Position numbers and translations under genes: made by a program
Shown here: positions 26,613-35,229 of the stretch, piece after piece
Layout: each line of letters opens with the position of its first letter
How positions within the stretch are numbered: position 1 is the first letter of the stretch
Notes under the pieces: model-generated
The model's input: the letters and a program-made list of their open reading frames with translations, nothing else
What the model was told of the DNA's origin: nothing
The model's database searches: none
From: Pseudoduganella violacea
Lineage (GTDB): Bacteria; Pseudomonadota; Gammaproteobacteria; Burkholderiales; Burkholderiaceae_D
Direction: 5' to 3'
DNA: 64,000 bases
NCBI RefSeq assembly: GCF_014191875.1
Contig: NZ_JACHXD010000009.1
Coordinates: 186,001-250,000 of the forward strand

Positions 26613-27430
26613 GGCGGCGTTTCCTTGTCCCCTATCTGATGGGCCAGCGCCGCGACGGCCTGGCGCGCGTGGCGCAACTCGATACGGCGCCGTGGCAGGT
26701 GCTGGCGCTGCCCAGCCGCAGCGAAACGAAGATCGCCGACAAGGGCGCGCAGATGGCCAGCATGGGCGAGGTGTATGCCGGACTGGCCGAGCAGGTGCGC
26801 CGCGCGGTGCAGGCGGGCGAGCAGCCGGTCAGCATTTCCGGCGACTGCATCTCGACACTGGGCATGCTGGCCGGCCTGCAGCAGGCCGGATGCGAGCCGC
26901 AGCGCATCCTGTGGCTGGATGCGCACGGCGATTTCCATACCTGGGGCACGACCCAGACCCAGTACCTGGGCGGCATGCCGCTGGCCATGCTGGTGGGGCG
27001 GCAGGACCGGCGCCAGAACAGCCGCGACGCCATCGCGGCGCTGCGCCGCGCGGTCGGCGTGCGGCCCTATCCGGAGCGGCGCGTGCTGCTGTCGGATGCG
27101 CGCGACCTCGATCCGGGCGAGGACGTGGCCTTGCGCGCCTCCGACATCGTGTGCTGCGGCTTCGGCGAGATCGAAGGCCATCTGCGGCCGGAAGAAAGCC
27201 TGTATGTGCATTTCGATACCGATGTGATGGACGCGGCGGAGCTGGCGGCGCTCAAGTACCACGTCGGCCATGGTCCCAGCTATGCCGAGACGGCGGCGCT
27301 GTTCCGCCGCCTGGCGCGCTACCCGATTGCGGCGGTCTCGGTGTCGGCCTGGCACGGCGACCGCGATGCGGGCGACAAGACGGCGCTGGCCTGCCTGGAG
27401 CTGCTGCACCTGCTGCTGCCCGGCTCATAA
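26609..27430 (+). CDS. Arginase/ureohydrolase-family protein with altered metal site
   Basis: Protein of 273 residues with two of three arginase metal motifs: LWLDAHGDFHT (D104, H106, D108) and VHFDTDVMD (D203, D205). The usual GGDH motif, whose His binds Mn-A, is here SGDC (residues 78-81 region, C80). It is therefore an arginase-fold member that may bind a different metal or have a different reaction. ATG at 26609 overlaps the sulfotransferase stop (ATGA) and has AGGAGGA upstream, so the two are translationally coupled. It converges on cysC with a 6-bp overlap. Confidence 0.85.
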   Translation: MRRRFLVPYLMGQRRDGLARVAQLDTAPWQVLALPSRSETKIADKGAQMASMGEVYAGLAEQVRRAVQAGEQPVSISGDCISTLGMLAGLQQAGCEPQRILWLDAHGDFHTWGTTQTQYLGGMPLAMLVGRQDRRQNSRDAIAALRRAVGVRPYPERRVLLSDARDLDPGEDVALRASDIVCCGFGEIEGHLRPEESLYVHFDTDVMDAAELAALKYHVGHGPSYAETAALFRRLARYPIAAVSVSAWHGDRDAGDKTALACLELLHLLLPGS

Positions 27431-28042
27431 GGGCCAGTGGCGGGCGGCGATGACGCCGTGTTCGCGCAGCAGGTCGAGCACGCGGCGGGCCGCCTCCTCG
27501 ACGCCGATGCTGCAGGTGTCGAGCACCAGCTCGGCCCGCGTGGGTTCCTCGTAGGGCGAGGAAATGCCGGTGAAGTCGGCGATCTCGCCGGCGCGGGCGC
27601 GCCGGTACAGGCCTTTGACGTCGCGCTCTTCGCAGGCGGCGACGGAGCAGCGGCAATAGACTTCGAGAAAATCGCCGGCCGGCAGCAGGGCGCGCGCCCG
27701 TTCCCGGTCGGCGCGAAAGGGAGAGATGAAGGCTGCCAGCACAATCATGCCGGCCTCGCTGAACAGGCGCGCCGCTTCGGCCGCGCGGCGGATGTTTTCC
27801 GAACGTTCGGCGGGCGCGAAGCCCAGGTCGGAGCACAGGCCGTGGCGCACATTGTCGCCATCCAGCACGAAGCTGCGGCAAGCCTGCTGGAACAGGCGCG
27901 CTTCGACGGCGCGCGCCACGCTGGACTTGCCGGAACCGGACAGGCCGGTGAACCACACCACGGCGCTGCGGTGGTTGTTCAACTGCTCGCGCTGGGCGCG
28001 CGTGATGCTGCTGTACTGCCAAACGATGTCGCTGCTGGTCAT
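27425..28042 (-). CDS. cysC: Adenylylsulfate (APS) kinase
   Basis: Phosphorylates APS to PAPS with ATP. 205 residues, a typical CysC length. The P-loop GLSGSGKS is at 33-40, followed by VLDGDNVRHGLCSDLGF and the AFISPFRADRE segment containing the conserved serine and phosphate-binding region, then VYCRCSVAACEERDVKGLY. PAPS is the sulfate donor for sulfotransferases, and the sulfotransferase gene lies just across the convergent junction. No cysD/cysN or cysH is nearby, so this copy seems devoted to sulfation instead of sulfate assimilation (inference). Confidence 0.94.
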   Translation of the reverse strand: MTSSDIVWQYSSITRAQREQLNNHRSAVVWFTGLSGSGKSSVARAVEARLFQQACRSFVLDGDNVRHGLCSDLGFAPAERSENIRRAAEAARLFSEAGMIVLAAFISPFRADRERARALLPAGDFLEVYCRCSVAACEERDVKGLYRRARAGEIADFTGISSPYEEPTRAELVLDTCSIGVEEAARRVLDLLREHGVIAARHWPL

Positions 28043-28144
28043 GGCTCAGGCCTTTCTTTTGCGGGGAAAGAAGGGACTTGCTTCGATGGCGGGACTGGTA
28101 TCTGCAATATACACGGATTGGTTTGCCTTGTCGGGGAGGGCGGC

Positions 28145-29548
28145 ATGCGCACGGTGCTGATCGTGGGCGCCGGCTTTTCCGGCGTGGCGTGCGCGGTACA
28201 GCTGCTGCGGCAGGCGGCCGGCTCGCCGCGCGCAGCCCTGCGCATCCTCTTGTTGAACCGCAGTCCCGGCATGGCGCGCGGCCTGGCCTACGGCACCAGC
28301 AGCGCCGGCCACCTGCTGAATATTCCCGCCGGCGTCATGAGCGCGCTGGACGACGACCCCGGCCATTTCCTGCGCTATGCCCAGGCGCGCGACAGCCGCA
28401 TCGGCGCCGCCAGCTTCGTGCCGCGCAAGCTGTATGGCGATTACCTGGAGTGGCTGCTGCGCCAGAGCGAAGAGGCGGCGCCGCCGCTGGTGCGCCTGGA
28501 GCGCATCGCCGCCCAGGCCGAGGCGCTGGGCGTGGACGACGACGGCGCCACGGTGCGCCTGGCCGGCGGTGTCGCGCTGCGCGCCGAACGCGTGGTGCTG
28601 GCTTTCGGCCACTTCCCCTCGGCCGACCCGCGCGTGGCCGATATGGGTTTTTACGCCAGCGCGCGCTACCAGCGCGACCCCTGGAACAGCGCGCAGCTGG
28701 ACAGCCTGCGGCCGGAAGAGCCGGTGCTGCTGCTGGGCAGCGGCTTGACGGCGGTGGACGTCGCCCTCAGCCTGCTGCAACGTAATCCCACGCGCCGCAT
28801 CGAGATGGTGTCGCGCCACGGCCTGCTGCCGCAAGCCCACCGCCGTCTGGCGCCGCCGCCGGCCGGCAGCGCCGTCACGGGCACGCTGCTGCCGGCCATC
28901 TGGGGCCAGGCTGCGACCGTGCGCGCCCAACTGCATGGCTTGCGCCAGCACGCGCGCGCGCTGCAGGCGGCCGGCCACGATTGGCGCGCCGCGCTGGCCG
29001 CGCTGCGGCCGCATACGCCGGCCATCTGGCAGGCTTGGGACAGTACGCAAAGACGGCGCTTCCTGCGCCATGTGCAGCCTTACTGGGACAGCCACCGCCA
29101 CCGCATGGCGCCCGAGGTTGCGCAGCGCCTGCAGGCGGCCTTGGGCAGCGGCATCCTGCGCGTGCACGCGGCGCGCCTGCTTGGCTATGGCGAGGATGCC
29201 GAGAGCGTGCGCGTGCGTCTGCAGCCGCGCTCCGGCCACGGGGACGCGTCCGCGCTGACGCTGCGCGTGGCGCGCGTGATCAACTGCACCGGTCCGGCCG
29301 GCCCGGCCGCCTGCGGCAACGCGCTGGTGGGCCAACTGCTGGCCGCCGGCCTGCTGCGCACCGACGCGCTGGGCCTGGGCATCGAAGTGGGGCCGGGCTG
29401 CGCGGTACGCGACGCGGCCGGCCGCTGCAGCACGGTGCTGCACTATATCGGCCCCTGGCTGAAAGCGGACTACTGGGAAGCCATCGCCGTGCCCGAACTG
29501 CGCCGTTTCGCCCGCCAGATCGCGCAGGATTGCTTGAAAAAATCATGA
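28145..29548 (+). CDS. FAD/NAD(P)-binding protein (YdhS/HpnW-like)
   Basis: Flavoprotein-like protein of 467 residues. The N-terminal FAD dinucleotide site is VLIVGAGFSGVACAVQLLR, followed by the NIPAGVMSAL and SFVPRKLYGDYLEWLL segments characteristic of the NAD_binding_9 family. A second Rossmann site is VLLLGSGLTAVDVALSLL near residues 195-212. The C-terminus contains RVINCTGP. Function is unsettled in this family. It is divergent from cysC with a 102-base shared promoter region, and GGGAGGG precedes the ATG. It may belong to the same sulfation neighbourhood. Confidence 0.85.
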   Translation: MRTVLIVGAGFSGVACAVQLLRQAAGSPRAALRILLLNRSPGMARGLAYGTSSAGHLLNIPAGVMSALDDDPGHFLRYAQARDSRIGAASFVPRKLYGDYLEWLLRQSEEAAPPLVRLERIAAQAEALGVDDDGATVRLAGGVALRAERVVLAFGHFPSADPRVADMGFYASARYQRDPWNSAQLDSLRPEEPVLLLGSGLTAVDVALSLLQRNPTRRIEMVSRHGLLPQAHRRLAPPPAGSAVTGTLLPAIWGQAATVRAQLHGLRQHARALQAAGHDWRAALAALRPHTPAIWQAWDSTQRRRFLRHVQPYWDSHRHRMAPEVAQRLQAALGSGILRVHAARLLGYGEDAESVRVRLQPRSGHGDASALTLRVARVINCTGPAGPAACGNALVGQLLAAGLLRTDALGLGIEVGPGCAVRDAAGRCSTVLHYIGPWLKADYWEAIAVPELRRFARQIAQDCLKKS

Positions 29549-29632
29549 TGCGCGGCTTGTCCTTTGGATGCGAAAACCAGCCTGCAATCCCTTTGCCGTT
29601 CCTTGCTGGCGCCGGAACCGTCCCGCCGCGCC

Positions 29633-30421
29633 TTAGTTGCCGACGCCAGCTTCCTTGAGCAGCTGGCGGTATTCATGCGACTGGCGCACCACGGCCATTT
29701 CGCGCCAGACCGCTTCGGCGCGGGCCGGCTCGCGCTCATACGCCTGGTGGCTGAAGATCAGGTGGAAGACCAGGGTGGCGTAGGGCGGTGTGGCTTGCTG
29801 CACGCGTTCGCGGAAGCGCGGGTCCTGCTGCGCCAGGCGGCTGGCCTCGCTGCCCTGCAGCACCGCCACATCGAACATGCCCGAGACCAGCAGGCGCAGC
29901 GCATCGTCGGCCGACTTCACCAGCTCGCGCGGCTTGTAGCCGCGTTCGCGCAGCACGCTGGCGATCATATAGCCGGTTTGCACGGCGATCTCGCCGTTCG
30001 GGCTGTATAGCGTCTGCCCATCCCAGCGGCCCTCGCCGCCGATGCGCAGGTAGACGTAGGCATGGTCTTCGTTGAGTGCGCGCGCGGGATCGGAGCGGCC
30101 GTCCGGCAGCAGCGGGAACTGGCCCAGGCGGCGCCGCGCCGGCGAATCGGCGGCGGCGATCACGCCATCGACGCGGCCGGAGCGGATCTCTTCCAGGCAG
30201 CGCCGCCACGGTTTGGGTACATAGAGAAATTGCTCGCCGAGCTGTTTTTCGACGCGCCGCAGCAGCTCGAAATTCAAGCCCTTGCCCTTGGGCGTGGTCC
30301 ACGGCCGCTGCGCCACATCCTCGAAGCAGAAGGTCAGCGGCGGCGGTGCGGCGCGCGCCGGCAGGCCGGCCAGCAGGGCCAGGCTGGTGAGGACTAGAAG
30401 GTAGCGTCGTCTGGCGCGCAT
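29633..30421 (-). CDS. Periplasmic solute-binding protein (family 3)
   Basis: Type-II periplasmic binding-protein fold of 262 residues with a signal peptide (MRARRRYLLVLTSLALLAGLPARA). Two-lobe pattern: an N-lobe with LTFCFEDVAQRPW and GLNFELLRRVEKQLG, the loop GRVDGVIAAA, then the hinge and VAVQTGYMIASVLRERGYKPREL. No permease or ATPase gene is adjacent, so it may act as an orphan sensor-type binding protein instead of part of an ABC transporter. It is transcribed alone, with its end facing the FAD protein gene. Confidence 0.82.
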   Translation of the reverse strand: MRARRRYLLVLTSLALLAGLPARAAPPPLTFCFEDVAQRPWTTPKGKGLNFELLRRVEKQLGEQFLYVPKPWRRCLEEIRSGRVDGVIAAADSPARRRLGQFPLLPDGRSDPARALNEDHAYVYLRIGGEGRWDGQTLYSPNGEIAVQTGYMIASVLRERGYKPRELVKSADDALRLLVSGMFDVAVLQGSEASRLAQQDPRFRERVQQATPPYATLVFHLIFSHQAYEREPARAEAVWREMAVVRQSHEYRQLLKEAGVGN

Positions 30422-30757
30422 TGCCGCTCCGCTCGGTTTGCCATCGGGGCCCGTTTCAAGTATTCACGGCCCCTGACATGCATCCTAGCATGCCGCCCAC
30501 ACCGGCTGGCAAGACTTCTTTACGCCGGATTTTCCTTAATGGAAGCTTAATTATCAGGAAATATAAGTTGTTAGTAGGGAACATGAATGTTCCCTCTTGC
30601 ACAATGCCAAGCCGGCCCCTACCATCGGTCTCGCCCTTATTTTCCTGTAATAATCCGGCACGGTCGGGCCAGCTTCCAGCGCGCCTATATTCCCGATCGT
30701 TCAATCAAAAATAAAAACAATCGCATTGAAAGTGCGAACCCGAAGAGAATCGTATTA
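30422..30757. other. AT-rich intergenic region before the HxlR gene
   Basis: 336 bases without a gene, clearly more AT-rich than its neighbours from about 30510 on. It separates divergent genes and so should hold both promoters. It contains the palindrome at 30577-30594 and a block of about 70 bases resembling the chemoreceptor promoter region. An open frame from 30587 reads into the HxlR gene but has no coding character before 30758. Confidence 0.6.
30577..30594. promoter_or_regulatory. Palindromic operator candidate before the HxlR gene
   Basis: GGGAACATGAATGTTCCC is a perfect 8-bp inverted repeat with a 2-bp spacer. A degenerate version, GGTAACAT-GT-TTGTGCCT, lies at 31203-31220 before the chemoreceptor gene, within a wider similar block. 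Such paired sites fit a dimeric winged-helix regulator such as the HxlR protein encoded between them (inference). Confidence 0.5.
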
Positions 30758-31177
30758 ATGCCTCATAGACATGCATTCCATAAAGATGAGGGGAAATGCC
30801 GCGCCACGCGGGCGGTGCTGGACCGGCTGGGCGATAAATGGAGCTTCACAATAGTCAGCTGCCTCTGCCAAGGACCGTTGCGCTTTAATGAGATCCGGCG
30901 CGGCATCGGCGTCATTTCGCAGCGCATGCTGACCCTGACCCTGCGCGGCCTGGAGCGCGACGGCCTGGTGGTGCGCACGGTATATCCCACCGTGCCGCCC
31001 GGCGTCGAATACGCGCTGACCGATCTGGGCCATAGCCTGCTCAAGCCCATGGTGGGCCTGGTCGAGTGGGCCTATGAACACCAGGAACAGGTGCACACGG
31101 CGCGCAGCCGTTTCGATGAAAAAAGCCAACGCTCGACCGCGCCGGCGGTGGGCATGACCCATGGCCGGCGAAATTAG
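30758..31177 (+). CDS. HxlR-family winged-helix transcriptional regulator
   Basis: DNA-binding protein of 139 residues. HxlR/MarR-like features are CRATRAVLDRLGDKWSFTIV at the start (with the family's N-terminal cysteine, often redox- or aldehyde-sensing), LRFNEIRRGIGVISQRMLTLTLRGLERDGLVVR as the recognition helix and wing, and VEYALTDLGHSLLKPM. The basic C-terminal tail is unusually long. The start at 30758 gives the normal N-terminus; its ribosome binding site is weak. It probably controls its own promoter and perhaps the downstream chemoreceptor gene. Confidence 0.88.
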   Translation: MPHRHAFHKDEGKCRATRAVLDRLGDKWSFTIVSCLCQGPLRFNEIRRGIGVISQRMLTLTLRGLERDGLVVRTVYPTVPPGVEYALTDLGHSLLKPMVGLVEWAYEHQEQVHTARSRFDEKSQRSTAPAVGMTHGRRN

Positions 31178-31202
31178 TAATTAGTAATAATTATTATTAA
31201 TA

Positions 31203-31220
31203 GGTAACATGTTTGTGCCT
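31203..31220. promoter_or_regulatory. Degenerate operator-like site before the chemoreceptor gene
   Basis: GGTAACAT-GT-TTGTGCCT aligns without gaps to the palindrome at 30577-30594. The similarity continues downstream for about 56 bases without gaps (both contain TCTTG and TACCATCG at the same spacing). It lies 66-83 bases before the chemoreceptor start. Confidence 0.4.
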
Positions 31221-31285
31221 TCTTGTTGAATGGCGGCAGGCTCCATACCATCGTTTTTTCTTTATTGGCCCAAAAGGGAGAGACG

Positions 31286-32938
31286 ATGAAACATCTCAGT
31301 GTCCGGCAGCGCATGCTGGCCGGCTTCGGCATCTTGATGTTATTGCTGACCAGTATTTCCGCGCTGAGCCTGTATAGCCTATATACGCTGAACGAGAATC
31401 TGAACAGCATCGTCAATATTAATAATGTCGAAGCCCGGCTGGCGGCCACGCTGGGGGCGACGGTGCAGGACCGCGCCATCGCCATCCGCAATCTGGCCCT
31501 GTTGAGCGACGCGGCGCAGATGCGCGCCGAGGTCGAGCGCGTGCGCAAGCAGGAAGCCCTGTATGCCGAGACCTATGCCCAGCTGGGCAAAATGTTCCAT
31601 GAAGACGCCAATACCCTGCCCGAGGAGTTGCGCCTCTACAACGCCCTGAAGAGTGCGGAGGCCGACAGCCTGCCGGCCTTCGAGCAAGCCATGGCGCTGG
31701 CCATGGCGGGCGAGCGCGACGGCGCCACCGCCTTGCTGGTGGGCGAGATGCGGCGCGGCCAGCGCGCCTGGCTGGCCGCCACCGGCGCGCTGCAAGCGAT
31801 GGAAGACAAGCTCAATGCCGACACCGGCGTGGCCGCCACCGCCCATGCCGAATCGTCCAGCGCCCTGATCATGCTGCTGGGCGCGATCGCCATCGGCTGC
31901 GGCCTGCTGACGGGCTGGCTGGTCACGCGCAGCCTGCTGCGCCAGCTCGGCGGCGAGCCGGCCCTGGCGCAGGAAGTGGCGCGCCAGATCGCCGACGGCA
32001 ATCTGGGCGTGGCCGTACCCCTGTCGGGCGAGCGCGACAGCCTGATGGCCTCGCTCGAATCGATGCGGCGCCAATTGAACACCATGGTGTCGGGCATCAT
32101 CCAGTCGGCCAATACGATCGCCGTGGCGGCCGATGAAATCGCCCAGGGCAATGCCGACCTGTCGCAGCGCACCGAGGAACAGGCTTCCTCGCTGGAGGAA
32201 ACCGCGTCCAGCATGGAAGAGTTGACCACCACCGTGCGCCAGAACGCCGAGAATACGCGCAGCGGCCATGCCCTGGTGCAGAGCGCGGCCGAGGTCGCCG
32301 CCAGCGGCGGCCAGGTGGTGCAGCGCGTGGTGGCGACCATGCAGGACATCGCCGCCAGCTCGGCCCAGGTGACGGAGATCATCGCCGTGATCGAAGGCAT
32401 CGCCTTCCAGACCAATATCCTGGCCTTGAACGCCGCCGTGGAAGCGGCGCGCGCCGGCGAGCAGGGACGCGGCTTTGCCGTGGTGGCCGGCGAGGTGCGC
32501 ACCCTGGCCCAGCGCAGCGCCACGGCGGCGCGCGAGATCAAGGAGCTGATCGGCGCCTCGGCCAGCCACGTGGCGGGCGGCGCGCAACTGGTCGATATGG
32601 CCGGCCGCACCATGGCCGAGGTGGTGCAGGCGGTGGGCAAGGTGCGGCACATCATCGGCGATGTCAGCACCGCCTCGCACGAGCAGAGCGCGGGGATCGA
32701 ACAGATCAATATGGCCATCATGCAAATGGATGCGGTCACGCAGCAGAACGCGGCGCTGGTGGAGCAGGCCACGGCGGCGGCGCAAGCCTTGTCGGCGCAG
32801 GCGCACGGCCTGCGCGCGGCGGTGGCCCGCTTTACCGTGGTGGAGGAGCGCGCCGGCGTGCCGCCGCGCCTGGTGCTGCCGCCGCGCCAGCGGCCGGCGG
32901 CAAGGCGCGGCTTGCGGTCCGCGCAGGGTGCGGTGTGA
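31286..32938 (+). CDS. Methyl-accepting chemotaxis protein
   Basis: Inner-membrane chemoreceptor of 550 residues. TM1 is at about 10-32, a four-helix-bundle ligand domain at about 35-190, TM2 at about 193-212 and a HAMP region after it ([14 protein letters not shown]). The signalling domain has methylation helices ([22 protein letters not shown]) and the conserved hairpin tip with [31 protein letters not shown]. It would signal through CheA/CheW to the flagellar motor. No CheB/R-binding NWETF-like tail is present. AAGGGAGAG before ATG sets the start at 31286. An operator-like block lies in its promoter. Confidence 0.94.
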   Translation: MKHLSVRQRMLAGFGILMLLLTSISALSLYSLYTLNENLNSIVNINNVEARLAATLGATVQDRAIAIRNLALLSDAAQMRAEVERVRKQEALYAETYAQLGKMFHEDANTLPEELRLYNALKSAEADSLPAFEQAMALAMAGERDGATALLVGEMRRGQRAWLAATGALQAMEDKLNADTGVAATAHAESSSALIMLLGAIAIGCGLLTGWLVTRSLLRQLGGEPALAQEVARQIADGNLGVAVPLSGERDSLMASLESMRRQLNTMVSGIIQSANTIAVAADEIAQGNADLSQRTEEQASSLEETASSMEELTTTVRQNAENTRSGHALVQSAAEVAASGGQVVQRVVATMQDIAASSAQVTEIIAVIEGIAFQTNILALNAAVEAARAGEQGRGFAVVAGEVRTLAQRSATAAREIKELIGASASHVAGGAQLVDMAGRTMAEVVQAVGKVRHIIGDVSTASHEQSAGIEQINMAIMQMDAVTQQNAALVEQATAAAQALSAQAHGLRAAVARFTVVEERAGVPPRLVLPPRQRPAARRGLRSAQGAV

Positions 32939-33025
32939 GCATTAATTTATGCAAGTAAAGTGGCTGTTGGCGAACTATAGTGAAACTGGGCGGCGCTTCG
33001 CCGTTCGTCAAACAGAGGGGATGCC

Positions 33026-33280
33026 ATGACACGCAAATACATCGATTGCCGCGATTTTCCCAGCGATGCCCACTGCACCGTCGCCATGTCGGCCGACGAT
33101 GAAGAGGAGCTGCTGGCCGTCGCCGTGCAGCACGCCGTGAGCGTGCACCAGCATGCGGACAGCCCGGAACTGCGCCGGCAGATCCGCACCATGATCAAGG
33201 ATGGCATGCCGGGCGAGCAGGCGCTGCCCGGTGGCGCCGCGCAGAGCGGCCAGGATAGCGGCCGCCCCCTGCCGCATTAG
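33026..33280 (+). CDS. DUF1059-family small protein
   Basis: Cytoplasmic protein of 84 residues. It matches DUF1059 in its opening KYIDCRDFPSDAHCTVAMSADDEEELLAVAVQHAVSVH and in ELRRQIRTMIKDG, with two conserved cysteines (C8 and C17). Function unknown. The C-terminal tail is Gly/Gln-rich and probably disordered. AGAGGGG lies before ATG. A strong terminator follows, so it is transcribed alone or ends the chemoreceptor transcript. Confidence 0.85.
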   Translation: MTRKYIDCRDFPSDAHCTVAMSADDEEELLAVAVQHAVSVHQHADSPELRRQIRTMIKDGMPGEQALPGGAAQSGQDSGRPLPH

Positions 33281-33305
33281 CGCGCACTGCCAGGCGGCAC
33301 GCGTC

Positions 33306-33334
33306 ATGCCAGCCGCCCGGCTGGCATTTTTTTT
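33306..33334 (+). terminator. Rho-independent terminator after the DUF1059 gene
   Basis: Stem ATGCCAGCC/GGCTGGCAT (9 bp) with a GCCC loop, running directly into a tract of eight or more T, 25 bases after the stop codon. Confidence 0.9.
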
Positions 33335-33414
33335 GGCAGCGTCCGAGGAAGCCTTCTAGTGGCTTGCGGCGGCGGCGTGGTATAAATTCTCCCTCGCGTT
33401 TTTGCCTACCCCGA

Positions 33415-34062
33415 ATGACAAGTATGGAGTTTCCCGCCGCCGGATCGCCGATCCGCATTCTGATCGTCGACGACCATCCCTTGCTGCGCGCGGGGCTGGC
33501 GGAAACGATCGCCAGCCAGCCCGATATGTGCGTGGCGGGCGAAGCGGAGAACGGCGTGCAGGCGCTGGCCATGTATCCGCTCTGTCGTCCCGACGTGACG
33601 GTGATGGACATCGCCATGCCGGAAATGTGCGGCGTTACGGCCCTGCTGGCGATCCGCCGCGATTTTCCGGCGGCGCGCATCGTGATGCTGACCACCTTCA
33701 AAGGCGACGCCCAGATTCAGCGCGCCGTGCAGGGCGGCGCGGCCGGCTTTCTGCTGAAGAGCAGTCTGCGCCGGGATCTGCTGGACACCATCCGCGCCGT
33801 GCATGCCGGCCAGCGCCGCATCCCGTCCGAGATCGCGATGGAGCTGGCCGAGCATATGGGCCGCAGCCTGCTGAGCGAGCGCGAAGCCGAAGTGCTGCGC
33901 AGCGCGGCGGCCGGCAATTCCAACAAGCGCATCGCGCTGCATCTGGCCATTTCCGAAGAAACGGTGAAGGCGCATATGCGCACCATCCTCGCCAAGCTGG
34001 GCGCCAACGACCGCACGCATGCCGTCACCATCGCCTTCAAGCGCGGCATGATTACGTTTTAG
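33415..34062 (+). CDS. NarL/FixJ-family response regulator
   Basis: Two-domain regulator of 215 residues. The receiver domain (about 12-128) has the acidic pair in ILIVDDHPLLRAGL, the phospho-acceptor in VTVMDIAMPEMCG and the conserved Lys in AAGFLLKSS. The C-terminal LuxR-type helix-turn-helix (about 150-212) has LSEREAEVLRSAAAGNSNKRIALHLAISEETVKAHMRTILAKLGANDRTHAV. No kinase gene is adjacent, so it is an orphan regulator. A second ATG lies three codons in. Its stop shares the bases TTAG with the stop of the convergent DUF1275 gene. Confidence 0.93.
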   Translation: MTSMEFPAAGSPIRILIVDDHPLLRAGLAETIASQPDMCVAGEAENGVQALAMYPLCRPDVTVMDIAMPEMCGVTALLAIRRDFPAARIVMLTTFKGDAQIQRAVQGGAAGFLLKSSLRRDLLDTIRAVHAGQRRIPSEIAMELAEHMGRSLLSEREAEVLRSAAAGNSNKRIALHLAISEETVKAHMRTILAKLGANDRTHAVTIAFKRGMITF

Positions 34063-34763
34063 TCCGCACGTCGCGCGCTCGCGGCCAGCGTCGCCAGCAG
34101 CGCCAACAGGCAACAGGGCAGCAGCAGCGCCGCCATGCCGTAACGGCTGACCGCCAGCGCGCCGCCGAAGGCGCCCGCCGCGAAACTGAGCACGGGCCAC
34201 AGCAGTTTCATTTGGTCCGCCGCACGCGCCGCGCCTGGGCCGCGCGCCGCGTCGATGGCGTCGATCACCAGCTGGGTCACATTGCCGGTCATGACCGTGG
34301 TGGCGGCCAGCTGCGGCAGCAGCAGCTTGCCGTAAGCGTTTTGCACGCCCATGGCCGCCGTGCACAGCAAGCCGCTCAGCATGACCAGCGGCGCATCGCT
34401 GCTGCGGATCGGTGCCGCCAGCCAGCCGCAGACGGCCGCCGCCAGCAGCAGCCCCAATTGCAGCAGCAGGGCGCGCCGCAGCGCGTTGCCGCCCAGGCGC
34501 TGCCAGCGCAGCACCAGCAGATGGCACAGCGCCACGGCGGCGATAAAGGCCGGGAAGGCCAGGAGCTTGAGCTGCACATCGTGATGCGGCTCGACCAGCG
34601 CCCGTCCCAGCAGCACGAAGTTGCCGGTGACGTGGGCGGTGAACAGGCCGAACAGCGCGATGAAGCCGGCTGTGTCCACATAGCCGGCGAGGAAGCTCAA
34701 TGTGGCGGCGCAGCAGCGGGCGCTGGCTGTTGGGGCGCTGCCGGGGGAGGGGTTGCCGGCCAT
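34059..34763 (-). CDS. DUF1275 (YoaK-family) membrane protein
   Basis: Integral membrane protein of 234 residues with about six predicted membrane segments. Family features are LSFLAGYVDTAGFIALFGLFTAHVTGNFVLLG at the N-terminus and the internal-repeat counterpart GVQNAYGKLLLPQLAATTVMTGNVTQLV. YoaK-like proteins are of unknown function. ATG at 34763 has GGGAGGA upstream and starts one base after the DoxX gene stops (TGAGATG), so it is the last gene of the seven-gene run. A paralogue lies at 50717. Confidence 0.88.
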   Translation of the reverse strand: MAGNPSPGSAPTASARCCAATLSFLAGYVDTAGFIALFGLFTAHVTGNFVLLGRALVEPHHDVQLKLLAFPAFIAAVALCHLLVLRWQRLGGNALRRALLLQLGLLLAAAVCGWLAAPIRSSDAPLVMLSGLLCTAAMGVQNAYGKLLLPQLAATTVMTGNVTQLVIDAIDAARGPGAARAADQMKLLWPVLSFAAGAFGGALAVSRYGMAALLLPCCLLALLATLAASARRAD

Positions 34764-34764
34764 C

Positions 34765-35229
34765 TCAGCGTCCTCCCTGCGGCGCGCGCAGATCGTGCCA
34801 GGCCACCAGCAGGAAAGCGCCGGCCAGGCCCAGATGCTCGTAGAAGCTGTTGGCCGCCATAAAGCGTTGCATGCCCTGCATTTCCCAGTAACGGTTGGCG
34901 ACAAAGGTGGCGGCCACGGTGAACAGGGCCAGCCCCAATGCGCCCAGCCAGCGCAGGCGGCCGCTGAGCACCAGCAGCGCCGCCCCCAGCTCGCCGAGGA
35001 TGACGGCCGCCGCCAGCGGGGCGGCGGGCGACAGGCCGAAATGGCGCATCTCGGCGACGGCGCCGCCGAAATCCGTCAGCTTGTTCAAGCCGCCTTGCAG
35101 ATAGGCGGCGCACAGCAGCAGGAGCGCCAGCCAGTGCAGGGCCGGTGCGGCGGCCCACACGCGCCAGCGCGGCGGCGTGCGGGTGGGATGGGTCTGCGCG
35201 CTCCGTGAAGGTTTCATTACGCCGGCCAT
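34765..35229 (-). CDS. DoxX-family membrane protein
   Basis: Membrane protein of 154 residues with four predicted helices. DoxX pattern: ALHWLALLLLCAAYLQGGLNKLTDFGGAVAEM, FGLSPAAPLAAAVILGELGAALLVLSGRLRWLGALGLALFTVAAT, then a final helix at about 130-145. DoxX proteins are linked to quinol or thiosulfate oxidation and to redox stress complexes. The start at 35229 overlaps the amidohydrolase stop (TGATG), implying coupling; MKPS at 35217 is the alternative. Confidence 0.85.
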   Translation of the reverse strand: MAGVMKPSRSAQTHPTRTPPRWRVWAAAPALHWLALLLLCAAYLQGGLNKLTDFGGAVAEMRHFGLSPAAPLAAAVILGELGAALLVLSGRLRWLGALGLALFTVAATFVANRYWEMQGMQRFMAANSFYEHLGLAGAFLLVAWHDLRAPQGGR

